From assembly GCA_017535315.1 (NCBI GenBank), contig JAFXUD010000047.1, forward strand, positions 1-64,000: a DNA stretch of 64,000 bases, given 5' to 3'. The notes under the pieces are model-generated. The model did not search any database. It was not told where the DNA came from and saw nothing but the letters and a program-made list of their open reading frames with translations. The translations under genes and the position numbers were made by a program. Origin of the DNA: Victivallales bacterium. Its GTDB lineage: Bacteria > Verrucomicrobiota > Lentisphaeria > Oligosphaerales > Oligosphaeraceae. Positions 45,401 to 52,572 of this stretch are shown in pieces (within the stretch, counting starts at the first letter, position 1; every line of letters begins with the position of its first letter).

Positions 45401-45699
45401 ACATCGGCTTCACCGTTGCTGGCGAATGGCTGAACTACACCGTCGATATCCAGGAGGCTGGTACCTACACCGCCACCCTCCACTATGGCAACCCCTACAA
45501 GCACCCCCGCAGCATCCGCCTCTTCCTGGATGACAAGGAGGAAATCGCCAACTTCACCATCGTGGATGAAGGTGCCAAGAACCATGCCATCAACAAAACC
45601 GCTACCGCCACCGTGAAACTTCCCGCTGGCAGGCACGTCATCAAGCTCCTCTTCCTCAGCATGCCCAACGTCAACTTCATTGACTTCACCAAACAGTAA
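42493..45699 (+). CDS. Secreted GH16 family endo-glycanase with CBM4/9-like and CBM6 domains
   Basis: 1068 residues with a signal peptide (MRNLPLFLLFLSLSVFSA); AAGG lies 6 nt before the ATG. An N-terminal CBM4/9-like domain (about 20-175) and a sugar-binding-like middle region (180-540, including a PA14-like FGPVDKDFVPS segment) precede the GH16 catalytic domain (about 555-790) with WKLVFNDEFNGDKLD and the catalytic EIDIFE (Glu656, Asp658, Glu661). After an Ig-like segment there is a C-terminal CBM6-type domain (about 930-1068; GEWLNYTVDIQEAGTYTATLHYG). GH16 covers beta-glucanases, agarases, porphyranases and carrageenases; the substrate is not decided here. Fits extracellular attack on an algal, plant or host glycan, with cytosolic GH29 and GH95 downstream. 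Confidence 0.92.
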   Translation: MRNLPLFLLFLSLSVFSAEFAVNGNFEELGSNGLPVNWMKNSWSGYKPECTLEVVNGGGLKGNSLRMTNIQAKRGAAFNTTFYPGICGDSVRLSFRARGKGTTKVHLYFKTKTGEWNFKSTQEVPFTTHEEWNHFAITLAVLNGKAGETGSFDIGFETEMGGELEISDLTADLVPGEYRGSEPFPQNWTLFGPVDKDFVPSQTELNMLPTTLAGNAGRKFKTVSNTLDFAKLFGSGEKKCGWAFAELESQIDCDYTIGAAADWWMAYYVNGECVINTMERGNVEFPYDISNHVKTVRLKKGMNILAVKVLTGKNSSILMTGGPLELANRVTRIKRSKVEWIEDFDGKTVSCTGNPELIKAYPTSGLLTLTGQGVFTTNGTLAISQPEGAFRNPEVASFFRAVGCRIQNFGQSPEKYSDCQLEFVLNGNAVFLKMVVTCHTKNNELDVQVIEGDKTLDTQKFPKTSLPADFLLAASPNGLYAVNVTSISDGSILEFSGDSAVAKANSELTPGLLFKSNGAPSELVIDNYLVCQAVEKGTASQVPYIVTPEAEFDPVKAGWKLVFNDEFNGDKLDETVWQHGWSSDPKRVSVHDGVLEIACDWTEDHSKLTTGSVSTYQFFQFGYFEANCTFSCQPGWWAAFWLYGYTNANPFYDGFEIDIFEDYFLSSLHEGEPPRNVLDHNLHVYCGETLKSWNYNSPKGNYLDGFHKIACKWTPFEISYYLDGKLIRSTANHSSYDSVTFDAFNHALGITPLHPILSGQPKKSAGDPKRGKFPESFLTDYVRIYAFPQDKIPSVTWTKKPATSIAKYGDKLAFSAEAKPSPKTNAPIKAAYLFDGGYLIDYKTQPPYDFQVILTNEFYEATDYCRPGRQNIIPKFMDNFHCYSIFVQDAEGNVAFTEPYMLAHITARDANPGTPYQGKPQVIPGRIALVNFNEGGQGVGYMDTTSGNTFAGRKNLIDRRNCDVDISGDDIGFTVAGEWLNYTVDIQEAGTYTATLHYGNPYKHPRSIRLFLDDKEEIANFTIVDEGAKNHAINKTATATVKLPAGRHVIKLLFLSMPNVNFIDFTKQ

Positions 45700-45734
45700 C
45701 CCACCTGTTCAGTGCACCGCGCGCACGCACGGTG

Positions 45735-45897
45735 GGGGGCGCGGGGGGCAACAGCCCCCGTCCTTTGGCTTGCGCAAAGCGGCGTAGCCACTGGCTTTCC
45801 TGCCGCTGAAGCGGCGGGCACACGACAGCCAGGGGGCGCGGGGGGCACAGCCCCCCGTCCTTTGGCTTGCGCAAAGCGGCGTAGCCACTAGCTTTCC
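45735..45897. repeat. 97-bp spaced duplicate of a G-rich hairpin unit
   Basis: A unit of about 66 bp (GGGGGCGCGGGGGGCACAGC then CCCCCGTCCTTTGGCTTGCG, CAAAGCGGCGTAGCCACT) starts at 45735 and again at 45832. Hairpins GGGGGG-CACA-GCCCCCC and GCTTTGC-like TTGCGCAA are inside; GCCGCT-GA-AGCGGC lies between copies. The surrounding 45700-45977 gap contains no gene. Confidence 0.8.
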
Positions 45898-45977
45898 CAC
45901 TGCTCGCGGCGGACACAGGACAGGCCTTTCCATCGCTTTTTTCTCTTCCATTGCTTATATCCCATCAATCACCACTT

Positions 45978-46679
45978 ATGAAACCCACCATCGGCCTTAC
46001 AACCACTTACAAGCAGCAGGAAATCGGCATCGGCCCCAACTACCTCCAGGCCATCTACCGTGCTGGCGGCCTGCCGCTTCTGCTACCACCAACCGACCAT
46101 TCTGAAATCCCCGCTATGCTAAGCCGCTGCAATGCCCTGATTTTCATCGGTGGCCCTGACATCGATGCCAGTCGCTATGGCATGGAGAACCACCCCAAGA
46201 TGAACCTGCTTGACCCTACGCACGAAGAGTTCCTCCTGCAGCTGGCAGATGCTGCCATCAACCACACACGCCTTCCCCTGCTCGGCATCTGCCTCGGCTG
46301 CCAGGTTTTGAATGTCGCCTGCGGCGGCACTCTCTACCGCGACCTGCCAAGCGAACACCCAAGCGACATCGTCCACAGCGGAGAAACCGACTACCCCGAC
46401 AAGCGCGTTCGCCATCCCGTCACCTTCACTCCCGACAGCCCGCTGCAACAGATATTTGGAAGCAAGACAATAACAGCCAACTCCTCGCACCACCAGTCAG
46501 TCAAGCAAGTCGGCGACGGACTGAAAGTCATCGCGCACGCCCCCGACGGCGTGGTCGAGGCCATCTGCTCCACCGACTCCTCCCGCTTCTTCTACGGCCT
46601 CCAATGGCACCCAGAGGGGATGCTCGACGAGCCACCCCATCTCAATATCTTCAAGGCACTTATAAACGCAACTAAATAA
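45978..46679 (+). CDS. Class I glutamine amidotransferase-like hydrolase (peptidase C26, PuuD-type)
   Basis: 233 residues from the ATG at 45978; a TTG at 45951 could extend it by nine. Catalytic triad of the C26 family: nucleophile Cys in GICLGCQVLNVACGGTLYRDL, His and Glu in FYGLQWHPEG. NSSHHQSV is also typical. PuuD hydrolyses gamma-glutamyl-GABA; other members act on different gamma-glutamyl amides. No putrescine pathway is nearby, so the substrate may differ. Preceded by a G-rich repeat and without a clear ribosome binding site. Confidence 0.88.
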   Translation: MKPTIGLTTTYKQQEIGIGPNYLQAIYRAGGLPLLLPPTDHSEIPAMLSRCNALIFIGGPDIDASRYGMENHPKMNLLDPTHEEFLLQLADAAINHTRLPLLGICLGCQVLNVACGGTLYRDLPSEHPSDIVHSGETDYPDKRVRHPVTFTPDSPLQQIFGSKTITANSSHHQSVKQVGDGLKVIAHAPDGVVEAICSTDSSRFFYGLQWHPEGMLDEPPHLNIFKALINATK

Positions 46680-46681
46680 TT

Positions 46682-46702
46682 ACGACGACGAGACGTCGTC
46701 GT
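46682..46702. other. Perfect short hairpin between C26 and phosphoesterase genes
   Basis: ACGACGACG-AGA-CGTCGTCGT occupies half of the 40-bp gap. No T tract. Confidence 0.55.
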
Positions 46703-46719
46703 TACATCCTTGCAACAAA

Positions 46720-47676
46720 ATGAACAACTTCATCGACCGCATATTTGACGAATCCACGGAGAGGCGCCACACACGCTTCTGGCTTTTCTCTGACCTCCAG
46801 CAGCGCAATCCCGTCTTGGCGGAAAAGTACTTCACCATCGCCATGGAGGATTTCAAGTCCATCGGCACCGACATCACGGGCATCTGCTACCTTGGCGATG
46901 CCTCCGAAGGGACCGACCTCAAGCTCTTGGACACGATGATTTCCATGCAGCTCAAAAAGCTTGACGAGCTTGGCGCACCCATCTACTATGTCGTTGGCAA
47001 CCATGAACTTGAATACTACCGCCACTGTCTGAAGACCAAAGAAGCAAAGCCCATCGTCCCCTTCTTTGACGCCGTTCATGACCGTCCCAACTGGCACCTA
47101 GTGCAAAGCCAGGAGGATTTCTGGTTCGCGGAGGAGATGCCCGAGTTCACGATGCTCTTCTTCTCCGACCACGCTTCCAAAGAGGGGCTCTGGTTCGGCT
47201 TCCACGAAAACATGCCTGACCCGCCAGAGCACTATCCCTACCCGAAGGAAGCGTGGCTGGCCGTGCGCGACAAGTTTGCTGGCACCAAACCCGTCTTCAC
47301 CTTCGCGCACTGTGGCTTTCCTGGAGCCAACCGCCCTGCCGCCCTGCTCGCGCAGATGCTCCCCCTGCCCGACAACTTCCGCGCACACTTCTACGGACAC
47401 GCCCACATCGGCGATGAAGTCTGGGCTGGCTGCAACCTCTATCGCCAAATTGCCTGCGTGGAAAACCAGCCCATCCTCCAATTCGACGTAGCCTCTCTCG
47501 ATCACCTGCGCGGCTCGACGGTCCGCAGTGCCTTCTTCGACTACTATGGCGACGGCGAATACGGAGTCTTCTTCCGCGACCACGTCAACGCCCGCTGGGA
47601 GCACTTCTTCATCTCTGCACACGATGCCAAATCTGCTGGACTCCCCGAAAAGACCTTCCTCGGCTATCCCGCATAA
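46720..47676 (+). CDS. Metallophosphoesterase family protein
   Basis: 318 residues with calcineurin-like metal motifs: Asp in LFSDLQQRN, GDASEG, GNHELEY, FAHCGF and FYGHAHIG. The order fits, though the first motif is D-L-Q rather than D-x-H, so the metal site is altered. Cytosolic. It is the last gene before the AT-rich promoter region at 47.7 kb. Substrate unknown; possibly a sugar phosphate or nucleotide. Confidence 0.8.
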   Translation: MNNFIDRIFDESTERRHTRFWLFSDLQQRNPVLAEKYFTIAMEDFKSIGTDITGICYLGDASEGTDLKLLDTMISMQLKKLDELGAPIYYVVGNHELEYYRHCLKTKEAKPIVPFFDAVHDRPNWHLVQSQEDFWFAEEMPEFTMLFFSDHASKEGLWFGFHENMPDPPEHYPYPKEAWLAVRDKFAGTKPVFTFAHCGFPGANRPAALLAQMLPLPDNFRAHFYGHAHIGDEVWAGCNLYRQIACVENQPILQFDVASLDHLRGSTVRSAFFDYYGDGEYGVFFRDHVNARWEHFFISAHDAKSAGLPEKTFLGYPA

Positions 47677-47720
47677 TTATATTAATCCAAACAACTCCCG
47701 TCGACCTGTCCTTTGACAAG

Positions 47721-47772
47721 ATTTGCATTACACTGCAAATTATCTTGTGATTATTTGCAGTGTAATGCAAAT
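47721..47772. promoter_or_regulatory. Perfect 20-bp inverted repeat operator candidate
   Basis: Two 20-bp arms (47721-47740 and 47753-47772) are exact reverse complements, 12 nt apart. Each arm is itself nearly palindromic (ATTTGCA-N6-TGCAAAT), so the site is four half-sites of ATTTGCA. The right arm covers a -35-like hexamer. Likely a repressor/activator binding site controlling the ATPase-DUF4838 chain. Confidence 0.8.
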
Positions 47773-47782
47773 ATGCTATATT
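47754..47782 (+). promoter_or_regulatory. Sigma70-like promoter overlapped by the inverted repeat
   Basis: TTTGCA (47754-47759) and TATATT (47777-47782) with a 17-nt spacer; -35 matches 4 of 6 and -10 5 of 6 consensus bases. It lies about 60 nt upstream of the ATPase start; an AGAGGAACCTCT palindrome follows at 47802. Confidence 0.55.
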
Positions 47783-47840
47783 ATTGCTGGCAGATTATAA
47801 AGAGGAACCTCTTAAGACCAGAAAAAGAGGAGCGTAGATA

Positions 47841-49121
47841 ATGGATTATCTTCGAATAGTTGCAGACCAGAAGGAGGATTTGGCGCAAATACCTTTGGAC
47901 GATTATTGCTTACGGAGGAAAGTCTCTGAAATCGAGATGGACAGTCCGCTTGCGCAAGTCGTCATAGGGATGAGACGTTCTGGAAAAACAACAATGTGTT
48001 TGCAGGCGTTGCATATTGCGCAAAAGGCATTTGCATATCTCAATTTTGACGACGAGGCTCTTGTCACGGCAAGTGTTGAGGATTTGAATTATCTATTGGA
48101 GGCAATGCATATAGTCTATGGAGATTTTACCCATATTTTTCTAGACGAAATACAGAACATCGAAGGATGGGAACTATTTGTAAATCGCCTGTTGCGGAAG
48201 GGGCTTCATGTCGTTTTAACGGGGTCAAACTCAAATACTCTTTCACGGGAACTTGGAAGCCATTTGACGGGGCGCTATAAGGAAATCGAGCTGCTACCGT
48301 TTTCCTTTGCCGAGTTCCTTGCGTTCAAACATATTACGCCTGATACAACAAGCACCAGGGGGCGGGCCGAGTTGCAGAAAGCCTATCATTATTATGCGGC
48401 GAAAGGTGGTATCCCAGAGGCTTTGATGATGGCCGATAGCCGAAATTACATCAAAACCCTTTACAATGCCATTCTTTTCAAGGACGTGACAAAACGCTAT
48501 AATGTCCGTTATCCCAAGGTGCTGTCAATGCTCTCCTCTTCGCTGATGCAGAATTTCTGCCGCGAGGTAAGTTGCCTCGGGCTGGCAAAGGAGCTGTCCG
48601 TAAAGAGCGTTCATACCATCCAGAACTATGTGGACTATTTGGAGAAGGCTTATCTGATAAAACAGCTTCCGAGGTTCTCCTTCAAGCCTTCAAAGAAGCA
48701 ACAGAACAACAAGGCATACGCGATTGATTTAGGAATGGTGTCATCTTTCTCTGGAATAGAGGATTCGGAGACAAACTGGGGCTGGCGTATGGAAAATCTG
48801 GTATTCCTGAAGCTATATTCGGAACGCGAGGATGGAAACTATGAGCTTTTCTATTGGAATAATGGAGTCGAGGTCGATTTCGTGATCGTGCAAGAGAATA
48901 GAGCCAGAAACCTCATACAGGTATGCTATTCATTGGATAAAAAAGAGACTCGTGAAAGGGAGTGCACGTCGCTAATCGCGGCCGCCCGAAAACTCCATTG
49001 CACGGACTTGTCCATTGTCAACATGAATCTGCGCGCTGATTGGGAAGAAGATGGATTGCATATCAAGGTCATTCCTGTCATTGATTTCCTGCTAATTGGC
49101 TCATCAGGAGATAAAATATGA
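47841..49121 (+). CDS. AAA_14/DUF4143 ATPase (copy 1)
   Basis: 426 residues. N-terminal AAA_14 ATPase domain with Walker A GMRRSGKTT (about 43-51) and Walker B THIFLDEIQNIEGW (about 96-109), sensor-like VVLTGSNS; then an AAA_14-specific DNA-binding-like middle, and a C-terminal DUF4143 domain (NWGWRMENLVFLKLYSEREDG, then YYWNN-like FYWNNGVEVDFVI) related to endonuclease folds. GAGGAG 8 nt before the ATG. Preceded by the 20-bp inverted repeat and 4-nt overlapped (ATGA) with the DUF4838 gene. These ATPases are very common, of uncertain role, and unlikely partners for glycan genes, so the coupling is noteworthy. Confidence 0.93.
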   Translation: MDYLRIVADQKEDLAQIPLDDYCLRRKVSEIEMDSPLAQVVIGMRRSGKTTMCLQALHIAQKAFAYLNFDDEALVTASVEDLNYLLEAMHIVYGDFTHIFLDEIQNIEGWELFVNRLLRKGLHVVLTGSNSNTLSRELGSHLTGRYKEIELLPFSFAEFLAFKHITPDTTSTRGRAELQKAYHYYAAKGGIPEALMMADSRNYIKTLYNAILFKDVTKRYNVRYPKVLSMLSSSLMQNFCREVSCLGLAKELSVKSVHTIQNYVDYLEKAYLIKQLPRFSFKPSKKQQNNKAYAIDLGMVSSFSGIEDSETNWGWRMENLVFLKLYSEREDGNYELFYWNNGVEVDFVIVQENRARNLIQVCYSLDKKETRERECTSLIAAARKLHCTDLSIVNMNLRADWEEDGLHIKVIPVIDFLLIGSSGDKI

Positions 49122-51544
49122 CTCATCGAAAAATCTTTCTCTGTGCCGTAGCATTCCTGCTGCCCCTTGCCGTTTTTGCCGCATCGGATTTTCCGCTTTT
49201 CCTGGACGGGAAACCAGCGGCGGCATTGGTCATGCCTGAAACTGCAGGGGAAACTTTTCAAAAAGCGGTCAGTTTTTTCAACGACGAACTGTCACGCTGC
49301 ACGGGGGCAAAACTGCCGCAGTTTTCCGAATCTGTCGAAAACCTCGGACGCATCACCTTCAAACTGCATGACCGTCCGCAGACGGAAATCGACGCTTTTT
49401 CCATCACCTTTCCAGATCAGAACACCTTGCAGATTGAAGGAACTGAGCTATCAGTTCGCTGGGCATTCAATCACATCCTGGAAAAACATGCCGATATCCG
49501 TTGGTTTTTCCCTCCGATAAAAGAGTGGTATGGGCCAGAAATCAATCATTATCCGCCTAAAAAAGAGATATCCGTTCCGCGCCAATCCTTTTCGGACAGT
49601 CCTGCAGTCAATTTGTACCGTTGCGCATCCTGGAGCAACAGTATTGCAGAGAACTGGAACCGTAATATGCTTATGCATGGAGTACACATGATGAGTTTGG
49701 ACGTGTTTCCCGTTTGGAAATACGCTCCGATGCAGAGCTGGCCGAAAGAGATTCTGCCAGTTTTGAACGGCAAGAAATATCTGCCTCCAAAACCAGCAAA
49801 ACTGCCGCTGCCGAAAAATCCGTATTTGGCGAAGCGCACTTATGACTCGCATTTTCAATATTGCTGGAGCAATCCTGCGTCGGTGCGCATCGCAGTGGAG
49901 AATATTCTGGAAATCCTGAAAAACGACCCGAGTAAAAGATTAATCAACATGGATGTTAATGACAACGGTGGATTCTGTCAATGCGAAACCTGCCTGAAGC
50001 TGGTCGGCGACAAACGCAATTCCATCGGGAGACTGGATTATTCGGAAGTTTACTGGAAATGGGTGAACGAGGTCGCAACGGAGGTTTCCAAACAGTATCC
50101 GAATATTATTTTCAGAGGAATTGCCTATACCGAGGTCCTGAATCCACCCTCCTTCCGTCTGCACAAGAATGTCCTGCCAGTCATCTGCATGGAACTGGTT
50201 GTCATGACGGATCCAAAGGTGGGCCCACTCAAACAGAAAATGCTGGATGAATGGACGCAGAAAGCCGCCATGCTGGGATTATATGACTATGCTTACAGCG
50301 AGAGATTCTTTCTTCTGCCACGGGTTTATTTCAGACAACACGCCCGCCTGCTGAAGAATCTGATCAAAAACCACAATCTCCGTTATGCCTATTTTGAAAG
50401 CGATGGACGTACCGCTTCCTGCGGCCCCCAGCAGCAATTGCTTTACCGTCTGACCTGGAATCCAGATTTGGACGTCGATGAGTTTCTGAAACAGTATTAC
50501 GCTGACTGCGTGGGGGAAAAAGCCGCGCCGTATTTGAATGAATATTACTCTTTCTGGGAAAACTACTGGACAGGCGAGGAGATTAGAAAGACCCAATGGT
50601 ACGGCAGTGTGAGTTCCGCCTATATGCATCTGGGGGAACGCAGCACGCATACTTACGCCTTGAAAAAAGACGATTTGAAATATGTCCGCAGTCTAATCGA
50701 AAAGGTGGTTAAACTGGCGGAGATTCAGGACCAGAAGCTCCGCGCCGAAGCTATTCTGCGAACTTATGAATACTATGAACTGGCGGCAAAAGCGGCTTTC
50801 GCGGAAATCATTCCGCCAGACGGCAAGCTCCGCAATGCGGAACAAGCGGCGGAGCTGCTCAGAGCGGTTCCAGAAGCGATCAGGGCATTGGAACAATACC
50901 AGAATCATCCCATGTGCGATTTTGCCTCGGATAAAGGCAAAAACCTGGCTGCGTCCTGTTACGGTTCAGTCGGGAAAGTTTACGACTTCATCAAAGCTCC
51001 CATTGTCATTGCCGAACTGAGGAAGCTGGCGGAACGGAAGGATTTGCCGCTGAACCTGCTGGGACAGCTCAAGATCATGCTGGGCGCAAAGCCGCGCAAC
51101 CTGATTGCTAACGGCGACCTGGAAGAAGCCGAGTTGCCGATGGTTCCGCTTTGGAGCGATACTCTCCCAGGTGAACGGGATGCAACGCACGCTTCCAACG
51201 GAAAATATGCCTACAAAATGCACAACGGCGCCTTCCTAGTCCATCCCAAAATCGAACCAGGAAAGACCTACATGTTCCTGTGTGACGTTTATCTTCAAAA
51301 TCCCGAAGTGGAAGGGAAAGTCAACTTCAAGCTGGGGCCGTCAAAAGGGCTCACTCCGCGTAGTTGGATTAATAAACTTGATCAAATACCGACCGCAGGG
51401 ACTTGGAACACTTACAGTGAAACCGTCACGGGACATCCAAACGGGGATTCGGTTCAAATACAAATCTGGCTCCGTAATTTTGACAGGAACAACCCTGTCT
51501 GGATCGACAATTTACGACTTTACTGTCTGGAGGACATGAAATGA
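49118..51544 (+). CDS. Secreted DUF4838 protein (copy 2)
   Basis: 808 residues with a signal peptide (IFLCAVAFLLPLAVFA). AGGAG 7 nt before the ATG within the ATPase gene. The N-terminal domain (about 25-150) is followed by DUF4838 with its Cys motif GGFCQCETCLKLVGDKR (about 285-300) and SEVYWKWVNEVATEVSKQYPN. A C-terminal beta-sandwich (about 650-808; LIANGDLEEAELP, then VWIDNLRLYCLED) looks like a CBM4/9-type carbohydrate-binding domain. Clearly related to the 37342 gene but diverged. Translationally linked to both neighbours. Codon use is slightly more AT-rich than in the 37-47 kb genes. Confidence 0.87.
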   Translation: MTHRKIFLCAVAFLLPLAVFAASDFPLFLDGKPAAALVMPETAGETFQKAVSFFNDELSRCTGAKLPQFSESVENLGRITFKLHDRPQTEIDAFSITFPDQNTLQIEGTELSVRWAFNHILEKHADIRWFFPPIKEWYGPEINHYPPKKEISVPRQSFSDSPAVNLYRCASWSNSIAENWNRNMLMHGVHMMSLDVFPVWKYAPMQSWPKEILPVLNGKKYLPPKPAKLPLPKNPYLAKRTYDSHFQYCWSNPASVRIAVENILEILKNDPSKRLINMDVNDNGGFCQCETCLKLVGDKRNSIGRLDYSEVYWKWVNEVATEVSKQYPNIIFRGIAYTEVLNPPSFRLHKNVLPVICMELVVMTDPKVGPLKQKMLDEWTQKAAMLGLYDYAYSERFFLLPRVYFRQHARLLKNLIKNHNLRYAYFESDGRTASCGPQQQLLYRLTWNPDLDVDEFLKQYYADCVGEKAAPYLNEYYSFWENYWTGEEIRKTQWYGSVSSAYMHLGERSTHTYALKKDDLKYVRSLIEKVVKLAEIQDQKLRAEAILRTYEYYELAAKAAFAEIIPPDGKLRNAEQAAELLRAVPEAIRALEQYQNHPMCDFASDKGKNLAASCYGSVGKVYDFIKAPIVIAELRKLAERKDLPLNLLGQLKIMLGAKPRNLIANGDLEEAELPMVPLWSDTLPGERDATHASNGKYAYKMHNGAFLVHPKIEPGKTYMFLCDVYLQNPEVEGKVNFKLGPSKGLTPRSWINKLDQIPTAGTWNTYSETVTGHPNGDSVQIQIWLRNFDRNNPVWIDNLRLYCLEDMK

Positions 51545-52548
51545 CCATGCCTATATTTGACATAAATCCCATACTGGCACAAATTAGAGCGAGGCTGGAT
51601 AAGCATCGGCTGGACACAGGAAAATACTCTCGCTGGATTTGGCAGGACAAAGGTGGAAGACGCAAGCTCGGCATCAATGAGTATGGCTGCGCTGACGCCG
51701 CCAACATCCTTTACACCCTAAACTGTTTTCCGCAGGAAGAGGAAACGCGACGCGCTTTCGTTCAGACACTGCAGTCGTTCCAAAATCCGCAGACGGGAAT
51801 GTTCCATGAGCCTACACATATCAAGATGCATTCCACTGCGCATTGCACAGCTGCTCTGGAGCTGTTTGACGCACGTCCTCTTTACAAGTTCTCGGAGCTT
51901 GAAAAGTACATGACGCCAGAAGGCATCCGCGCCTACCTCGAAGGCCTTGCATGGGGTGGGGAGACCGCGCCATTCGGTCATGAGGGCGCAGGAATCTATC
52001 CGCCTCTTGTCATCACGCGCGCCGTCGGGCAGGAGTGGCTTGATGCATATTTTGGCTGGCTGGACGAGAACTGCGATACAGCCAGCGGACTGTGGCGGAA
52101 GAATTTCATTAATCCCGCGCTTCCGATGTGGCTGCGCATGGGTGCGGGCTTCCATTTCCTATTCAATTATGCGGATGCAAAGCGTCAATTCCCTTATCCA
52201 GAGGCATTGATAGACACGTGCCTGGACATTTACGACAGAGCACTCTTGCCACCTAATTTCGGAGAGTGTTGCCATTTCATCGAGATGGACTGGGTGTATT
52301 GCCTGAACCGCGCTTCACGACAGACACCGCACAGATTTTATGACATTCGCACCGCACTTTACAACTTTGCAGAGAAATACATCGCCTATCTTGAGAGTGT
52401 TGACTGGGAGCGAGACGAGAGCGCAAACGACCTTCACCTTCTTTTCGGTGCACTCTGCTGCATCGCAGAACTACAGCTTGCCTTGCCAGGCACAATACAA
52501 TCCACAGTTCCGCTACGTCTCGTACTTGACAGGCGGCCATTCATATAA
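51541..52548 (+). CDS. Unknown protein, possible alpha/alpha-toroid
   Basis: 335 residues, no signal peptide. GGAGG lies 7 nt before the ATG, and ATGA overlaps the DUF4838 stop. The composition (many Trp, Tyr, His and aromatic-rich helices such as GMFHEPTHIKMHSTAHCTAALELFD, GGETAPFGHEGAGIYPP, SGLWRK) resembles alpha/alpha-toroid enzymes of the terpene-cyclase/glycosidase type, but I cannot assign a family. Context suggests a role linked to the DUF4838 protein, for example in the cytosol on a product. Confidence 0.65.
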   Translation: MTMPIFDINPILAQIRARLDKHRLDTGKYSRWIWQDKGGRRKLGINEYGCADAANILYTLNCFPQEEETRRAFVQTLQSFQNPQTGMFHEPTHIKMHSTAHCTAALELFDARPLYKFSELEKYMTPEGIRAYLEGLAWGGETAPFGHEGAGIYPPLVITRAVGQEWLDAYFGWLDENCDTASGLWRKNFINPALPMWLRMGAGFHFLFNYADAKRQFPYPEALIDTCLDIYDRALLPPNFGECCHFIEMDWVYCLNRASRQTPHRFYDIRTALYNFAEKYIAYLESVDWERDESANDLHLLFGALCCIAELQLALPGTIQSTVPLRLVLDRRPFI

Positions 52549-52572
52549 TTACCATTAAAAGGAGCTGAAATC

